A stretch of 64,000 nucleotides of DNA from Streptomyces turgidiscabies Car8 (GTDB lineage: Bacteria; Actinomycetota; Actinomycetes; Streptomycetales; Streptomycetaceae), in contig NZ_AEJB01000272.1 in the NCBI RefSeq assembly GCF_000331005.1, positions 1 to 64,000 on the forward strand, in the 5' to 3' direction. The position numbers and the translations under genes are program-made. Of the stretch, positions 17,001-23,679 are shown piece by piece. How positions within the stretch are numbered: position 1 is the first letter of the stretch; each line of letters begins with the position of its first letter. The notes beneath the pieces are model-generated. The model did no database searches. It saw only the letters and a program-made list of their open reading frames with translations, and was not told where the DNA came from.

Positions 17001-17816
17001 CAGGTCGAGGGTACCGGTCAGGCCGCGCTTGCCGAGCTTCGTGGACACGTCGACGGAGGACAGACCGAGGCGCTGCATCTCCTGCACCGCCACATTGTTC
17101 GGGGCGGCCAGGTTCCGGATCGTCGACGCCAGCTCCTGCGTGGCCTCTCGGGCGGAGGTGCCGTGCTGGGACAGGGTGGCGATCGCGCCACCCACCTCGC
17201 CGAAGGAGACCTTGTTCGCGGAGGCGATGGGGATGACCGTGGCCAGCGATGCGGAGAACTCCTGCATCGTCATCTTGCCTTCGCCCGCAGCGGTCTTGAG
17301 GGCGTTCATGACGCGGACGCTGTCCGTCGCCTTGAGGTGGTACGACGCCATCACCGAGGTCATGGCGTTGGTGACGTCCTTGAGGTCCGCGCCCTCCTCG
17401 CGGGCGCCCTGTGCGGCTGCGCGCAGGACCTTCAGGCCGTCCCCGGCCCGATATCCGGCTTTCTCTACCTGGTACATGCCCTCGGCGAGCTGGCCGGTGG
17501 AAGTGCCGGTTTCCCGGGCCAGGGCCATGACGCCGTTCGAGACCATCTTCAGGTTCTTCGACGACTCCCCGCAGGCGGTGACTAGCAGGTTCATCTGCTG
17601 CTGGAAGTCGCCTGCCGCCTTCACGCCGTACGCCACGAACCCGATGCCGACCAGGGTGGTGGCGGCCCCGAGCTTGCGGAGCATGGCCGTCGCCCCGCCC
17701 ATACGGGACGTGAGCGCCTCGCCCTCCTCGGACGCTCGCCGCATCCCGGCCGCGAACGGGGCGGTCTCGGCACGGAGCCGGACGAAGAGATCGGCGATTT
17801 CCGCCACGCCTGCCAC
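14076..17816 (-). CDS. Tape measure protein
   Basis: At 1246 residues this is the longest tail gene, and it starts at GTG. The N-terminal region (VRLRAETAPFAAGMRRASEE; NLLVTACGESSKNLKMVSNG; AREEGADLKDVTNAMTSVMA) matches the TP901-type phage tail tape-measure domain. Central hydrophobic stretches (KAAAIALAAVIAGVLTAAVI; IILIVIAVVALVAALIYAY) are typical of the part that enters the host membrane. Trp-rich repeats and repeated LGIxSPSxxF motifs follow. Tape measures set tail length, about 0.15 nm per residue in known phages, so a tail near 185 nm is expected (inference). Confidence 0.95.
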   Translation of the reverse strand: MAGVAEIADLFVRLRAETAPFAAGMRRASEEGEALTSRMGGATAMLRKLGAATTLVGIGFVAYGVKAAGDFQQQMNLLVTACGESSKNLKMVSNGVMALARETGTSTGQLAEGMYQVEKAGYRAGDGLKVLRAAAQGAREEGADLKDVTNAMTSVMASYHLKATDSVRVMNALKTAAGEGKMTMQEFSASLATVIPIASANKVSFGEVGGAIATLSQHGTSAREATQELASTIRNLAAPNNVAVQEMQRLGLSSVDVSTKLGKRGLTGTLDLLSETVLSKMGSSGTLLLSSFNKTKQAAHDADVMIKSMPQSVQGLAKSYSSMSKSDWTKALKGIPNSQRNLLTQYATLINKSNGFSAELKRGGPAAQTYTEAIKKMTGGAIGLNTTLQLTGENTEGFKDRVDKVSKSFNHASKDVEGWALTQKSFNVQMGRLKEAVTTAAITVGAKLIPVILKVVTYFEKHKAAAIALAAVIAGVLTAAVISFAAGAVVGAVKGVSDITKGLIAAAKAVKAFALSERVAAVASKIWAAGQAMVNAVMSANPIILIVIAVVALVAALIYAYKHSERFRAIVQAAFAGVKTAALAVWHALGAVWNGIVAGVTWLWHALVGIWNRISSATSTVWNAIAGFFKKWWPLLIVVFAFPIAVLISIWNHFHTQITAVAQAVWNGILAFLRGTWNAIKAVASVAWAVIKAVIVAPMVGLWHFLQSIWHTISGWLRSAWGAIRGVASSLWGSIKSAMTGPVKAAWSVISSTMGLVKSVIGSKLTAAWNAAKDWGSKFLWVGKDIVMGIVNGVKNAGGALFDSLKSLANGALKSAKSFLGINSPSKLFAAEVGTHISTGIAQGVTESSAQARAAVHGVAKGMIDQASKTLGIASPSKVFRQLGIYVNEGLIDGLTSSMARVKAATRRIESLLIQAYNKVADLKGTKGVSNKWVKSHEATIKRLEAYVGKEDRLLRSLAAKRDSVASKLKSAQSRLASLQKAWSDQVKSVADGVMQGFSIVTDAPQEGFALTAQDVVNKMRDQMAKAMQFAAQLQALKKKGLSSDLIAQIAAAGVDQGGATAAALGSASKSQIQQINAANKATKAAATSAGKAVADSMYGSGIRAAQGLVKGLQSQEKAIEKQMLRIAKAMQKAIKRALGIKSPSTVFAGIGQWIPRGLAAGVEGGAHHATRAMNRLASSVAGTGFGGSGLALAGGGGGGGSVNHYHFTFNVEGSVATVDKLSKEVEASFLRRGMRNPLTYQQYKR

Positions 17817-17857
17817 CGCCTCTCGAACTCAGGGGTGGACGAACGGTGTTGAGCGGG

Positions 17858-18319
17858 TCAGATGCGCGGCCAGCCGGGCCGGAACACGGCCTGGTACAGC
17901 TGGGGGGCGACGACGCGCGCGCCGAAGTCGAAGGCGGGCTTCAGGAACGGGTACGTGGCCCCGTTCTTCAGCCCCTCCTTCTCCAGGTAGTAGCCGTACT
18001 TGTTCGCCGGCGTGCGCCCGTGCGGCGGGGTGAACCCGACGGCGGTTCCGACTTTCGTCTCCCAGCCGCCGCCGACGTAGATGACCGGGCTGTGGGTGAT
18101 GGAGCGGCGCAGCGTGCCGGAGACGACCGCCGGCCCGGCGCCCGGTCTCGCAGGGGTCGGGGTGCCCCGCCTGTGCGCGCCGACCGATGTGTTGATCTTC
18201 GCCTGGCGTTCGACGGCCAGCGCGAGCTGAGTGATCACGCGGTGGGCCTTCATCTGGCCGGCGTGCTGGATCTCGGCGAAGAGCCGGGTGAACACGCCCG
18301 GCCGGAGTTCACCCATCAC
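17858..18319 (-). CDS. HK97 gp10-like tail/neck protein
   Basis: This 153-residue protein contains AVERQAKINTSVGAHRRG, AVVSGTLRRSITHSPVIYVG and GYYLEKEGLKNGATYPFLKP, which resembles the HK97-gp10 family of neck or tail-completion proteins (the SGTLRRSI element and a terminal aromatic-Pro motif). The start is GTG 18319 or ATG 18316, just after the stop of the frameshifted chaperone. Its place between the chaperone and tape measure is unusual for this family, so the role is tentative. Confidence 0.6.
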   Translation of the reverse strand: MMGELRPGVFTRLFAEIQHAGQMKAHRVITQLALAVERQAKINTSVGAHRRGTPTPARPGAGPAVVSGTLRRSITHSPVIYVGGGWETKVGTAVGFTPPHGRTPANKYGYYLEKEGLKNGATYPFLKPAFDFGARVVAPQLYQAVFRPGWPRI

Positions 18320-18987
18320 TCACCCCCGGGATTCGCGTTCCGCCTTGCGCCGGTCCCGCTCCATCTGGCGTTCCTCGTTCTCGTTGACCATGCTGAGGAA
18401 GTCGACGCAGTACCGGCGCACGTACATGGGGGTCCGCTGGAGCTCATCCCACGACCAGCGCATCTGGCGCATCAGGGCGAAGTCGAGCCACTCCGCCGGC
18501 TGCGGCCCGCTCCCGCCCCAGGTGCCTTCGATGATGGACTCGACGGGCAGGAGGACGTCCTCGTAGTACGGGGAGCCCGGGCCTAGTGAGGGTCCGCGAC
18601 GCGGCCGATCTCCTCACCGATGCGGTTGATGATGGCCAGCGGCAGTTTCGCCACGTTCTCTGGGGTGATCTTCCCGAGGCGGGTCTGTTCCCCTCCTCCG
18701 AGGGAGGCGAGGACGTCGGCGGGGTCCGCGTCCGGGTCGATGTCGAGGGTGTCGCCTGGGGTGAAGGCCTCGTACACCTTCCAGGAGACGATCAGCTTGG
18801 CCATGACCTTGTACATGGACTCGTTGGCGGCCTGCGGGTCGACGGGCTGGCCGTTCGCGTCGAGGGCCACGTCCTCCGGCGTCATTTCGGCCGGGGGCAG
18901 CAGTTGGGGGTTCTTCATCAGCACGCTGACGTCGTCGCCGAGGTCGGGGAACGGTACGAGGATGTAGGGGGTGGTGTAGCCGGACAT
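18320..18987 (-). CDS. Tail assembly chaperone G-T fusion by -1 frameshift
   Basis: An open frame continues from the end of the 134-residue G protein to TGA at 18322-18320 but has no ATG, GTG or TTG near its beginning. It reads GPGSPYYEDVLLPVESIIEG...WLDFALMRQMRWSWDELQRT...EERQMERDRRKAERESRG. It lies in the -1 frame relative to G. The upstream limit is an in-frame TGA, so the shift must fall within roughly the last 30 bases of G. C-CCU just before the G stop is the best slip site: Pro tRNA can re-pair CCU to CCC. Siphophages make a G and a G-T chaperone in this way between the tail-tube and tape-measure genes. Confidence 0.75.
18583..18987 (-). CDS. Tail assembly chaperone G (unshifted product)
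   Basis: This 134-residue acidic, helical protein (MSGYTTPYILVPFPDLGDDV; YKVMAKLIVSWKVYEAFTPG; NVAKLPLAIINRIGEEIGRV) ends ADPH. AAGGAG precedes the ATG. Position between major tail protein and tape measure, size, and the overlapping -1 frame extension identify it as the G component that, with G-T, coats the tape measure during tail assembly. It is the major product if frameshifting is rare, as in lambda-like phages. Confidence 0.75.
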   Translation of the reverse strand: MSGYTTPYILVPFPDLGDDVSVLMKNPQLLPPAEMTPEDVALDANGQPVDPQAANESMYKVMAKLIVSWKVYEAFTPGDTLDIDPDADPADVLASLGGGEQTRLGKITPENVAKLPLAIINRIGEEIGRVADPH

Positions 18988-19025
18988 GGTTCTCCTTGCG
19001 GGGTGAGGGCGTTGAGGGCGTGAGG

Positions 19026-19069
19026 CCCCGGCCGTACCGCGACGCCCTCACGCGCGGGCACGGCCGGGG
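19026..19069 (-). terminator. Intercistronic hairpin downstream of tail tube gene
   Basis: CCCCGGCCGT (19026-19035) pairs perfectly with ACGGCCGGGG (19060-19069), directly after the tail-tube stop and upstream of the chaperone Shine-Dalgarno. It could act as an attenuator or RNA stabiliser that raises tail-tube output over chaperone. This is inference. Confidence 0.5.
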
Positions 19070-19075
19070 AGATCG

Positions 19076-20239
19076 TCAGTACGCGCTGGCGGTGAAATTC
19101 TTCAGCACTACCTGCACGGAGCCGGAGTCGGTGGCGTTGTAGATGCCGTTGATGTCGAAGTCGGCGGTCACGTAGGTGCCGCTAATGTCGGGCTTGCCCT
19201 TGCTCCAGCCGCCCTGTGTCGTGGTGATCGTCAGCGACGAGCCGTTCGCGTCGACCCCGGCCCCGACCGGGGCGACGAGCGCCATGGTCGTCGGGTTGCC
19301 CTGGAGGGCCTGGAGGTACAGGTTGTAGTCGGTGTCGTTCTCGTAGATCGCCTTGTACGAGATGTCTGCGTCGAGGACACCGGAGAACACCTCGCGGGGC
19401 TGCTGCACCCCGTTGGAGGCGTGGATGGCCTCGACCGGGCGCTTCAGCGTCAGGTCGTACGACAGACCGCGCGTCGAGGTGGCGCCCGCGTTCGTCATGG
19501 CGAACTGCCAGCCCAGCATCGGCGCGGGCTGCGAGAACGCCGGGGTGAACGGGCCCGCCTGGACGCTGGGGATCCAGCCGGTGTACTTGGCGCCGACCGT
19601 GACGATGCCCTTCGGGTCGACCTTCAGCGACACGTCGGAGAGCATGCAGCCCATGTATCCCCACGCCTCGAAGACGTTCGACTGGGTCAGCGAGTAGGTG
19701 GGCTTCGCGACGGTCGACGACTGTTTGAAGGTGTGCGTCGTCTGGGAGAGCACGGCCACTGCGGAGTTGTGCGCGTACGTCAGGCCCGTCGTCGGGGTGG
19801 CGATGGGGATCGTGTACGGGCCGGAGCCGGTGGGGGTGCCAGTGGTGGCATATTCGATCTTCGCGCCGGTGTCGATCATGATGGTGGAGCCGACCGGAAT
19901 GGTCGCCGCCGTACTGATCGACGTGGCACCTGCGGTGGTGGATGCGGACAGGGTCGTCGACACGCCGGCCGACACGGTGTCTGGGCCGATGATCCGCAGC
20001 GCGTAGCCGAGCGCGTCGGGGTAGCCGTTGAACTCCAGGTCCACCGAGGAGTCCCCAGCGCCTTGGTAGAGGCCTTGCAGGTTGGAGTCGTTGTTGCGGT
20101 ACGACTCGTCGCGCAGCTGGTCGTAGTTGATTTCGAAGTCGATTTTCGTGCAGGCCAGGTAGTAGGAGGGCGTCACCCAGGTGCCCTGCACGGTCTCCTT
20201 GGCGAGCCCGACGTATCCGAGCCGTCCGAGCAAGGTCAC
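19076..20239 (-). CDS. Major tail protein (tail tube)
   Basis: This 387-residue protein begins MTLLGRLGYVGLAKETVQGT. It has a beta-barrel core typical of tail-tube proteins (CTKIDFEINYDQLRDESYRN; NPTTMALVAPVGAGVDANGS; ITTTQGGWSKGKPDISGTYV). A Thr/Ser/Ala-rich middle (TTLSASTTAGATSISTAATI) looks like an inserted surface domain. Position upstream of the chaperone and tape measure is standard. Many copies polymerise into the tail tube. Confidence 0.88.
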   Translation of the reverse strand: MTLLGRLGYVGLAKETVQGTWVTPSYYLACTKIDFEINYDQLRDESYRNNDSNLQGLYQGAGDSSVDLEFNGYPDALGYALRIIGPDTVSAGVSTTLSASTTAGATSISTAATIPVGSTIMIDTGAKIEYATTGTPTGSGPYTIPIATPTTGLTYAHNSAVAVLSQTTHTFKQSSTVAKPTYSLTQSNVFEAWGYMGCMLSDVSLKVDPKGIVTVGAKYTGWIPSVQAGPFTPAFSQPAPMLGWQFAMTNAGATSTRGLSYDLTLKRPVEAIHASNGVQQPREVFSGVLDADISYKAIYENDTDYNLYLQALQGNPTTMALVAPVGAGVDANGSSLTITTTQGGWSKGKPDISGTYVTADFDINGIYNATDSGSVQVVLKNFTASAY

Positions 20240-20496
20240 TGCGGCTCACCTCCATCACTGGTCTCGGTGTCCGCCGTGGCGGCGCGCTTCCTGCTGGGCT
20301 TCGGTGTGGGCTCGGCGGCCTGCTTCTCGGGCTCGTCGTCGAGGGCGGTCCAGCCGTCGAGGAGCGCCGGGTGTTCTGCGGTCTCGCCGGGGAGCACCGT
20401 GTAGGCCGGGCCGCTCTCGGTCTCGGCGAAGGTGTACGGGTAGGGGGTGGTGTTGCGTTGCCGGACGGGCGGCGGGGTGTCGGGCTCCTGGCTCAC
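20236..20496 (-). CDS. Hypothetical protein
   Basis: This 86-residue, low-complexity, charged protein runs MSQEPDTPPPVRQRNTTPYP ... EPEKQAAEPTPKPSRKRAAT. Its stop overlaps the ATG of the tail-tube gene (ATGA), so the two are translationally coupled. Intrinsically disordered proteins of this type often lie between the tail terminator and tail-tube genes in actinophages. No function is assigned. Confidence 0.65.
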   Translation of the reverse strand: MSQEPDTPPPVRQRNTTPYPYTFAETESGPAYTVLPGETAEHPALLDGWTALDDEPEKQAAEPTPKPSRKRAATADTETSDGGEPQ

Positions 20497-20575
20497 GGTG
20501 GGCTCCTGAGGCGGGCAGGGAATGTGAAGAAGGCCCCCGCCGCGCGAGAGCCTGAAGGGTGAGGGTGCAGTCGGG

Positions 20576-21067
20576 TCAGGAGGTGTAGTCCTGGTCGTCC
20601 GCCTGATAGGTGATCAGCGCCGTGAGTTCGGCCTTGGCCTGGATGGAGGCCTCCGGGTCGCCGAATTGGACGTCGATGTCGTTGGGGTTCTCGGCGACGG
20701 ACAGGAAGCGGGCGCCGTGCGTTTTGTCCATGAACAGGCCGGAGATGCGCTGTACGACGAGGTCGACGGCCGTGTCGAAGTCCTGCTGCACGGACTCGGC
20801 CTGTCCGGTCGGAGAGGACTGCGGCCAGTACAGGCGCAGCATGAACGTGTGGTGGTTGATCTTCCGGTTGAAGCCGAACCTCTCCACGCGCAACTGCGAC
20901 CGCGTCACATACAGGCGGGCCTGGCGTTGCGCCCCGGTGCGGGGCACGTACGCCTGCACCACGTCGAACGGGCCGCCGTACGCCTTGAGGAGCCCCGGCA
21001 GCCCGTCGCCTGCGTCGTACCCGGCCAGCCACGCTGTCTCGCGTGCGACGGCGTCCGCTGAACTCAC
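20576..21067 (-). CDS. Tail terminator / connector-type protein
   Basis: This 163-residue protein (GTG start) reads AWLAGYDAGDGLPGLLKAYG, QRQARLYVTRSQLRVERFGF, FDTAVDLVVQRISGLFMDKT and AKAELTALITYQADDQDYTS. Size, alpha/beta pattern and position between the head-tail adaptor and tail tube match the tail-terminator slot of HK97-like morphogenesis modules. No diagnostic motif was seen, so the name rests on gene order. Confidence 0.6.
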   Translation of the reverse strand: MSSADAVARETAWLAGYDAGDGLPGLLKAYGGPFDVVQAYVPRTGAQRQARLYVTRSQLRVERFGFNRKINHHTFMLRLYWPQSSPTGQAESVQQDFDTAVDLVVQRISGLFMDKTHGARFLSVAENPNDIDVQFGDPEASIQAKAELTALITYQADDQDYTS

Positions 21068-21081
21068 CAGGACACCTCCGA

Positions 21082-21750
21082 TCAGGTGGGCTGGTAGCGG
21101 CAGAGGATCTTTTCGGCCTGCTCACTGAGGGCGCCGGGATCGTGCCCGAACTGGGTGCCGCCCGGGTCGATTTCACCGAGCGCCAGCACAGCAGCCTGGA
21201 GCTTGGCCGCCCGCACCAGGTCCGCGGGGACGGTGGTGTAGCCGCCGTCGTACGTGACCCGGATCAGGGAGCCGAGCGGGAGGAACGTGCCGAGCGTGAA
21301 CCAGATGTGACCGGAGTCCGGCTCGGCGCCGATGATGCTCGTCGGCCCCAGCGCCTGCGACCCGCCGTACGAACGCACCAGCGTGACCTGCACGTTGGAG
21401 TACGTCCACATTTCCGGGTAGCGGGCCGCGAACTCGTTCAGCCAGCAGTGCCGCACCTGATCCCCGGAGCCCAGCGCGTTCGCGTACGACGTGCCGAGCG
21501 TGCTCACGACGTCCATGGGGAGCGTCGTTGCATCTGTGTACTCGTCCGGGTCGATGCCCGTCGCCCGGTGGGTTTCCGGGACGCCTGTGAACGGGGCGAG
21601 CCGTCGTCCGGCGATTCCCTCACACATGCGGGTGGCTTCGATCATCATCTGGTCGAGGTCGGGGGCGCTGTAGTCGCGCACCAGGTCCGCGAACTGCCCG
21701 TCCAGCATGTCCGCGCTGGTGGCGAGCGGGACGGGTGAGTCCGCGGCCAT
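21082..21750 (-). CDS. Head-tail adaptor (connector) protein
   Basis: This 222-residue protein is mainly helical, with DLDQMMIEATRMCEGIAGRR at the start, a beta segment YSNVQVTLVRSYGGSQALGP, and the closing ADLVRAAKLQAAVLALGEID. This resembles the HK97 gp6-like adaptor family: early helices, a beta insertion, late helices. It lies directly downstream of the capsid and a small Lys/Ala-rich gene, as expected for the ring that attaches to the portal. Confidence 0.7.
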   Translation of the reverse strand: MAADSPVPLATSADMLDGQFADLVRDYSAPDLDQMMIEATRMCEGIAGRRLAPFTGVPETHRATGIDPDEYTDATTLPMDVVSTLGTSYANALGSGDQVRHCWLNEFAARYPEMWTYSNVQVTLVRSYGGSQALGPTSIIGAEPDSGHIWFTLGTFLPLGSLIRVTYDGGYTTVPADLVRAAKLQAAVLALGEIDPGGTQFGHDPGALSEQAEKILCRYQPT

Positions 21751-21753
21751 GGG

Positions 21754-22074
21754 CTACTCCTCGACGGGCTTGCTGGCGGCCGTCTTGCGGGCCGCTGTCT
21801 TCTTCGCGGGGGACTTGGCCGCCGGCTCGCCTTCGGGCGCCTCGGGGTCGACCTCGAAGATCTCCTTCTCCCCCTCGGGTGCCTCAGGGGTGGCCGGAGG
21901 GGTATCGGGGTCCGGGTCTTCCGCGGCGGGCGGGGCGACCTCGCTGAAGCCGCCGTCACCAATGGCCAGCAGCGCCTGAGCGTGATCGGGGGCAACCTCG
22001 ACGACCGCCCCGTCCTCCGGCCAGGAGTTCCCGAACGAGTCGTTCCCGGCATGTTCCTTACGGATGAGCGGCAT
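21754..22074 (-). CDS. Small acidic head protein with Lys/Ala-rich tail
   Basis: The 106-residue ORF starts at ATG 22074, preceded by GAAGGGAG at 9 bases. It begins MPLIRKEHAGNDSFGNSWPE, has an acidic Pro-rich middle (EDPDPDTPPATPEAPEGEKE), and ends KSPAKKTAARKTAASKPVEE, a histone-H1-like basic tail. The gene sits between capsid and adaptor and stops 3 bases before the adaptor start. It may bind capsid or DNA (inference); no family recognised. Confidence 0.7.
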   Translation of the reverse strand: MPLIRKEHAGNDSFGNSWPEDGAVVEVAPDHAQALLAIGDGGFSEVAPPAAEDPDPDTPPATPEAPEGEKEIFEVDPEAPEGEPAAKSPAKKTAARKTAASKPVEE

Positions 22075-22151
22075 GCGCGCGCTCCCTTCGATGTCGGAGC
22101 CCGGCGGCGCACGGAAGGCCTGTGTCCCGCGCGCCGCCGGAGTCTCGTCGG

Positions 22152-23525
22152 TCAGCTGGACAGGGCGGTGGAGACGCGGCTGATCCGGCCCAGGTACTTC
22201 GGCGCCCGCACGGCGAGGCAGGTGTCCGAAGCGATGGCGAACGGCAGCGAGTCGGGGCTCGACGTGGTCGGGTACACATCGAGCGGGGTCAGCTCGCGGA
22301 CGTACGGACGGACGATGAAGTTCGGGTCGCGGGCCATCAGGTAGATGTTCTCCGACCCGGCCGCCTGCGGCTTCATCGACGTGTTCGTGCCCTGGTAGGT
22401 CGACGGCACGACGGCCGGGACGGTCGCACCGTTCTTCGGGGTGAGGGTGACACCGTCGTCGAGGATGCTCGTGGTGAGGACCGGCGTCACACCGTCCGCG
22501 GCGACACCGACGGTGGCGTCGACGTAGCCGAGGAACGTCTCCGTGCCCGTCGCCGTCGACCGGAACACCTTGTACAGGTTCGGCTGCGAGCCGTCGAGGC
22601 CGGACGGGGTGGAGAACGACAGGGTGACCGTCGACGTTGCGCCGGTCGTGGCCTGGGAGACCTCGGTCGAGGGCAGGATCTCGCCCTGGCGGGCGATGAC
22701 CGGGACGATCTGGTAGTAGTACGTGGCCGCCGCGAGGCTGCCGCCCGTCGTCGCGGTCGCGGTCGTCACCGTGCCCATCGAGAACGCGCGCGCCGACAGG
22801 AACGACGTCTTGATGATCGGGATGTCGCGGTAGGTCAGCACGTTCAGGCCGGCCGCGACCTCGACCTTGTCGACGAACCGCTGGTTCGCGACGACGAGCT
22901 GCTGGACCTTCGATGCGGCGGTCGGGGACATGGTGAGCATCCACGACTGGTCCTGTACGGCCATGGCGGCCTGCTGCTCGACCATGTCGATGAGCTTGTC
23001 GAGCCAGCCCAGCGAGAACGAGGCGCCCGCGGCGTCGATGGCGTTCTGGCTGGTGCCGGAGAACGTCGAGGCGATCGTGTCGAGGCCGTCGAACTGCGGG
23101 TAGGCGCCGAACTGGGTGGAGCCCTGGTTGCCCCACAGGATGGCGTTCTCGATGTCCCAGTACAGGCCCTGGATGCCGCCTTCGATTTCCTGCTGGCGCA
23201 GGTCGCCGACGAGCTGGCGGGTGACGGCCTGGGAGTAGCCGGTGACCGCGCCCACGGACTGCATGTTGCGGATCGTGAACTGGTTCTGCGCGTAGGTGCT
23301 GTTGGAGACGGGGCGGGCGCCGCCGTCGGTGACGAAGCCGCCGGACGCGCGGGCGGTGCGCTGGTTGAAGTAGTAGACCGTGGAGTCCCACTTGCGGGTC
23401 TGGATGGCCCGGGTGAGCGGGGAGTAGCGCCGCTGGTACTCCAGCAGCATCGGGTCGATGATCTTGTTGATGAGGGGGGCTGCACCGGCTGCGGTCAGCG
23501 CCTCGCGGAGGTCACCAGCGGTCAT
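22152..23525 (-). CDS. Major capsid protein (HK97-type) with inserted Ig/FN3-like domain
   Basis: The 457-residue product starts at ATG 23525 (MTAGDLREALTAAGAAPLIN). The N-terminal part (DPMLLEYQRRYSPLTRAIQT; VYYFNQRTARASGGFVTDGG) and core (WDIENAILWGNQGSTQFGAY; GWLDKLIDMVEQQAAMAVQD) fit actinophage HK97-fold capsids. Residues about 250-365 (ATYYYQIVPVIARQGEILPS ... SQPNLYKVFRSTATGTETFL) resemble a fibronectin-III/Ig-like domain, followed by return to capsid sequence near the C-terminus (VYPTTSSPDSLPFAIASDTC). Such insertions are expected on the outer shell surface. The upstream gene supplies protease and scaffold. Confidence 0.88.
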   Translation of the reverse strand: MTAGDLREALTAAGAAPLINKIIDPMLLEYQRRYSPLTRAIQTRKWDSTVYYFNQRTARASGGFVTDGGARPVSNSTYAQNQFTIRNMQSVGAVTGYSQAVTRQLVGDLRQQEIEGGIQGLYWDIENAILWGNQGSTQFGAYPQFDGLDTIASTFSGTSQNAIDAAGASFSLGWLDKLIDMVEQQAAMAVQDQSWMLTMSPTAASKVQQLVVANQRFVDKVEVAAGLNVLTYRDIPIIKTSFLSARAFSMGTVTTATATTGGSLAAATYYYQIVPVIARQGEILPSTEVSQATTGATSTVTLSFSTPSGLDGSQPNLYKVFRSTATGTETFLGYVDATVGVAADGVTPVLTTSILDDGVTLTPKNGATVPAVVPSTYQGTNTSMKPQAAGSENIYLMARDPNFIVRPYVRELTPLDVYPTTSSPDSLPFAIASDTCLAVRAPKYLGRISRVSTALSS

Positions 23526-23562
23526 GGCGAGCTTGCCTTTCTCGGCAGTTGGGAATGGAGAA

Positions 23563-23594
23563 GCCCCGCGCCACGAGGAGGGTGTGGGCGGGGC
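23563..23594 (-). terminator. Weak intercistronic hairpin before or after capsid region
   Basis: GCCCCGC and GGCGGGGC arms flank a further imperfect stem in the 150-base gap between the protease-scaffold gene and the capsid start. It may be a partial terminator or processing site. Pairing is imperfect. Confidence 0.4.
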
Positions 23595-23679
23595 CGGGTG
23601 ACCATCTCTGCCGAGTGGCACCAGCCGTAGAGCTGGCGGTCAGGAAGCGTGATCGGCCGCGCGGGCGGCCTGGGGTGGG

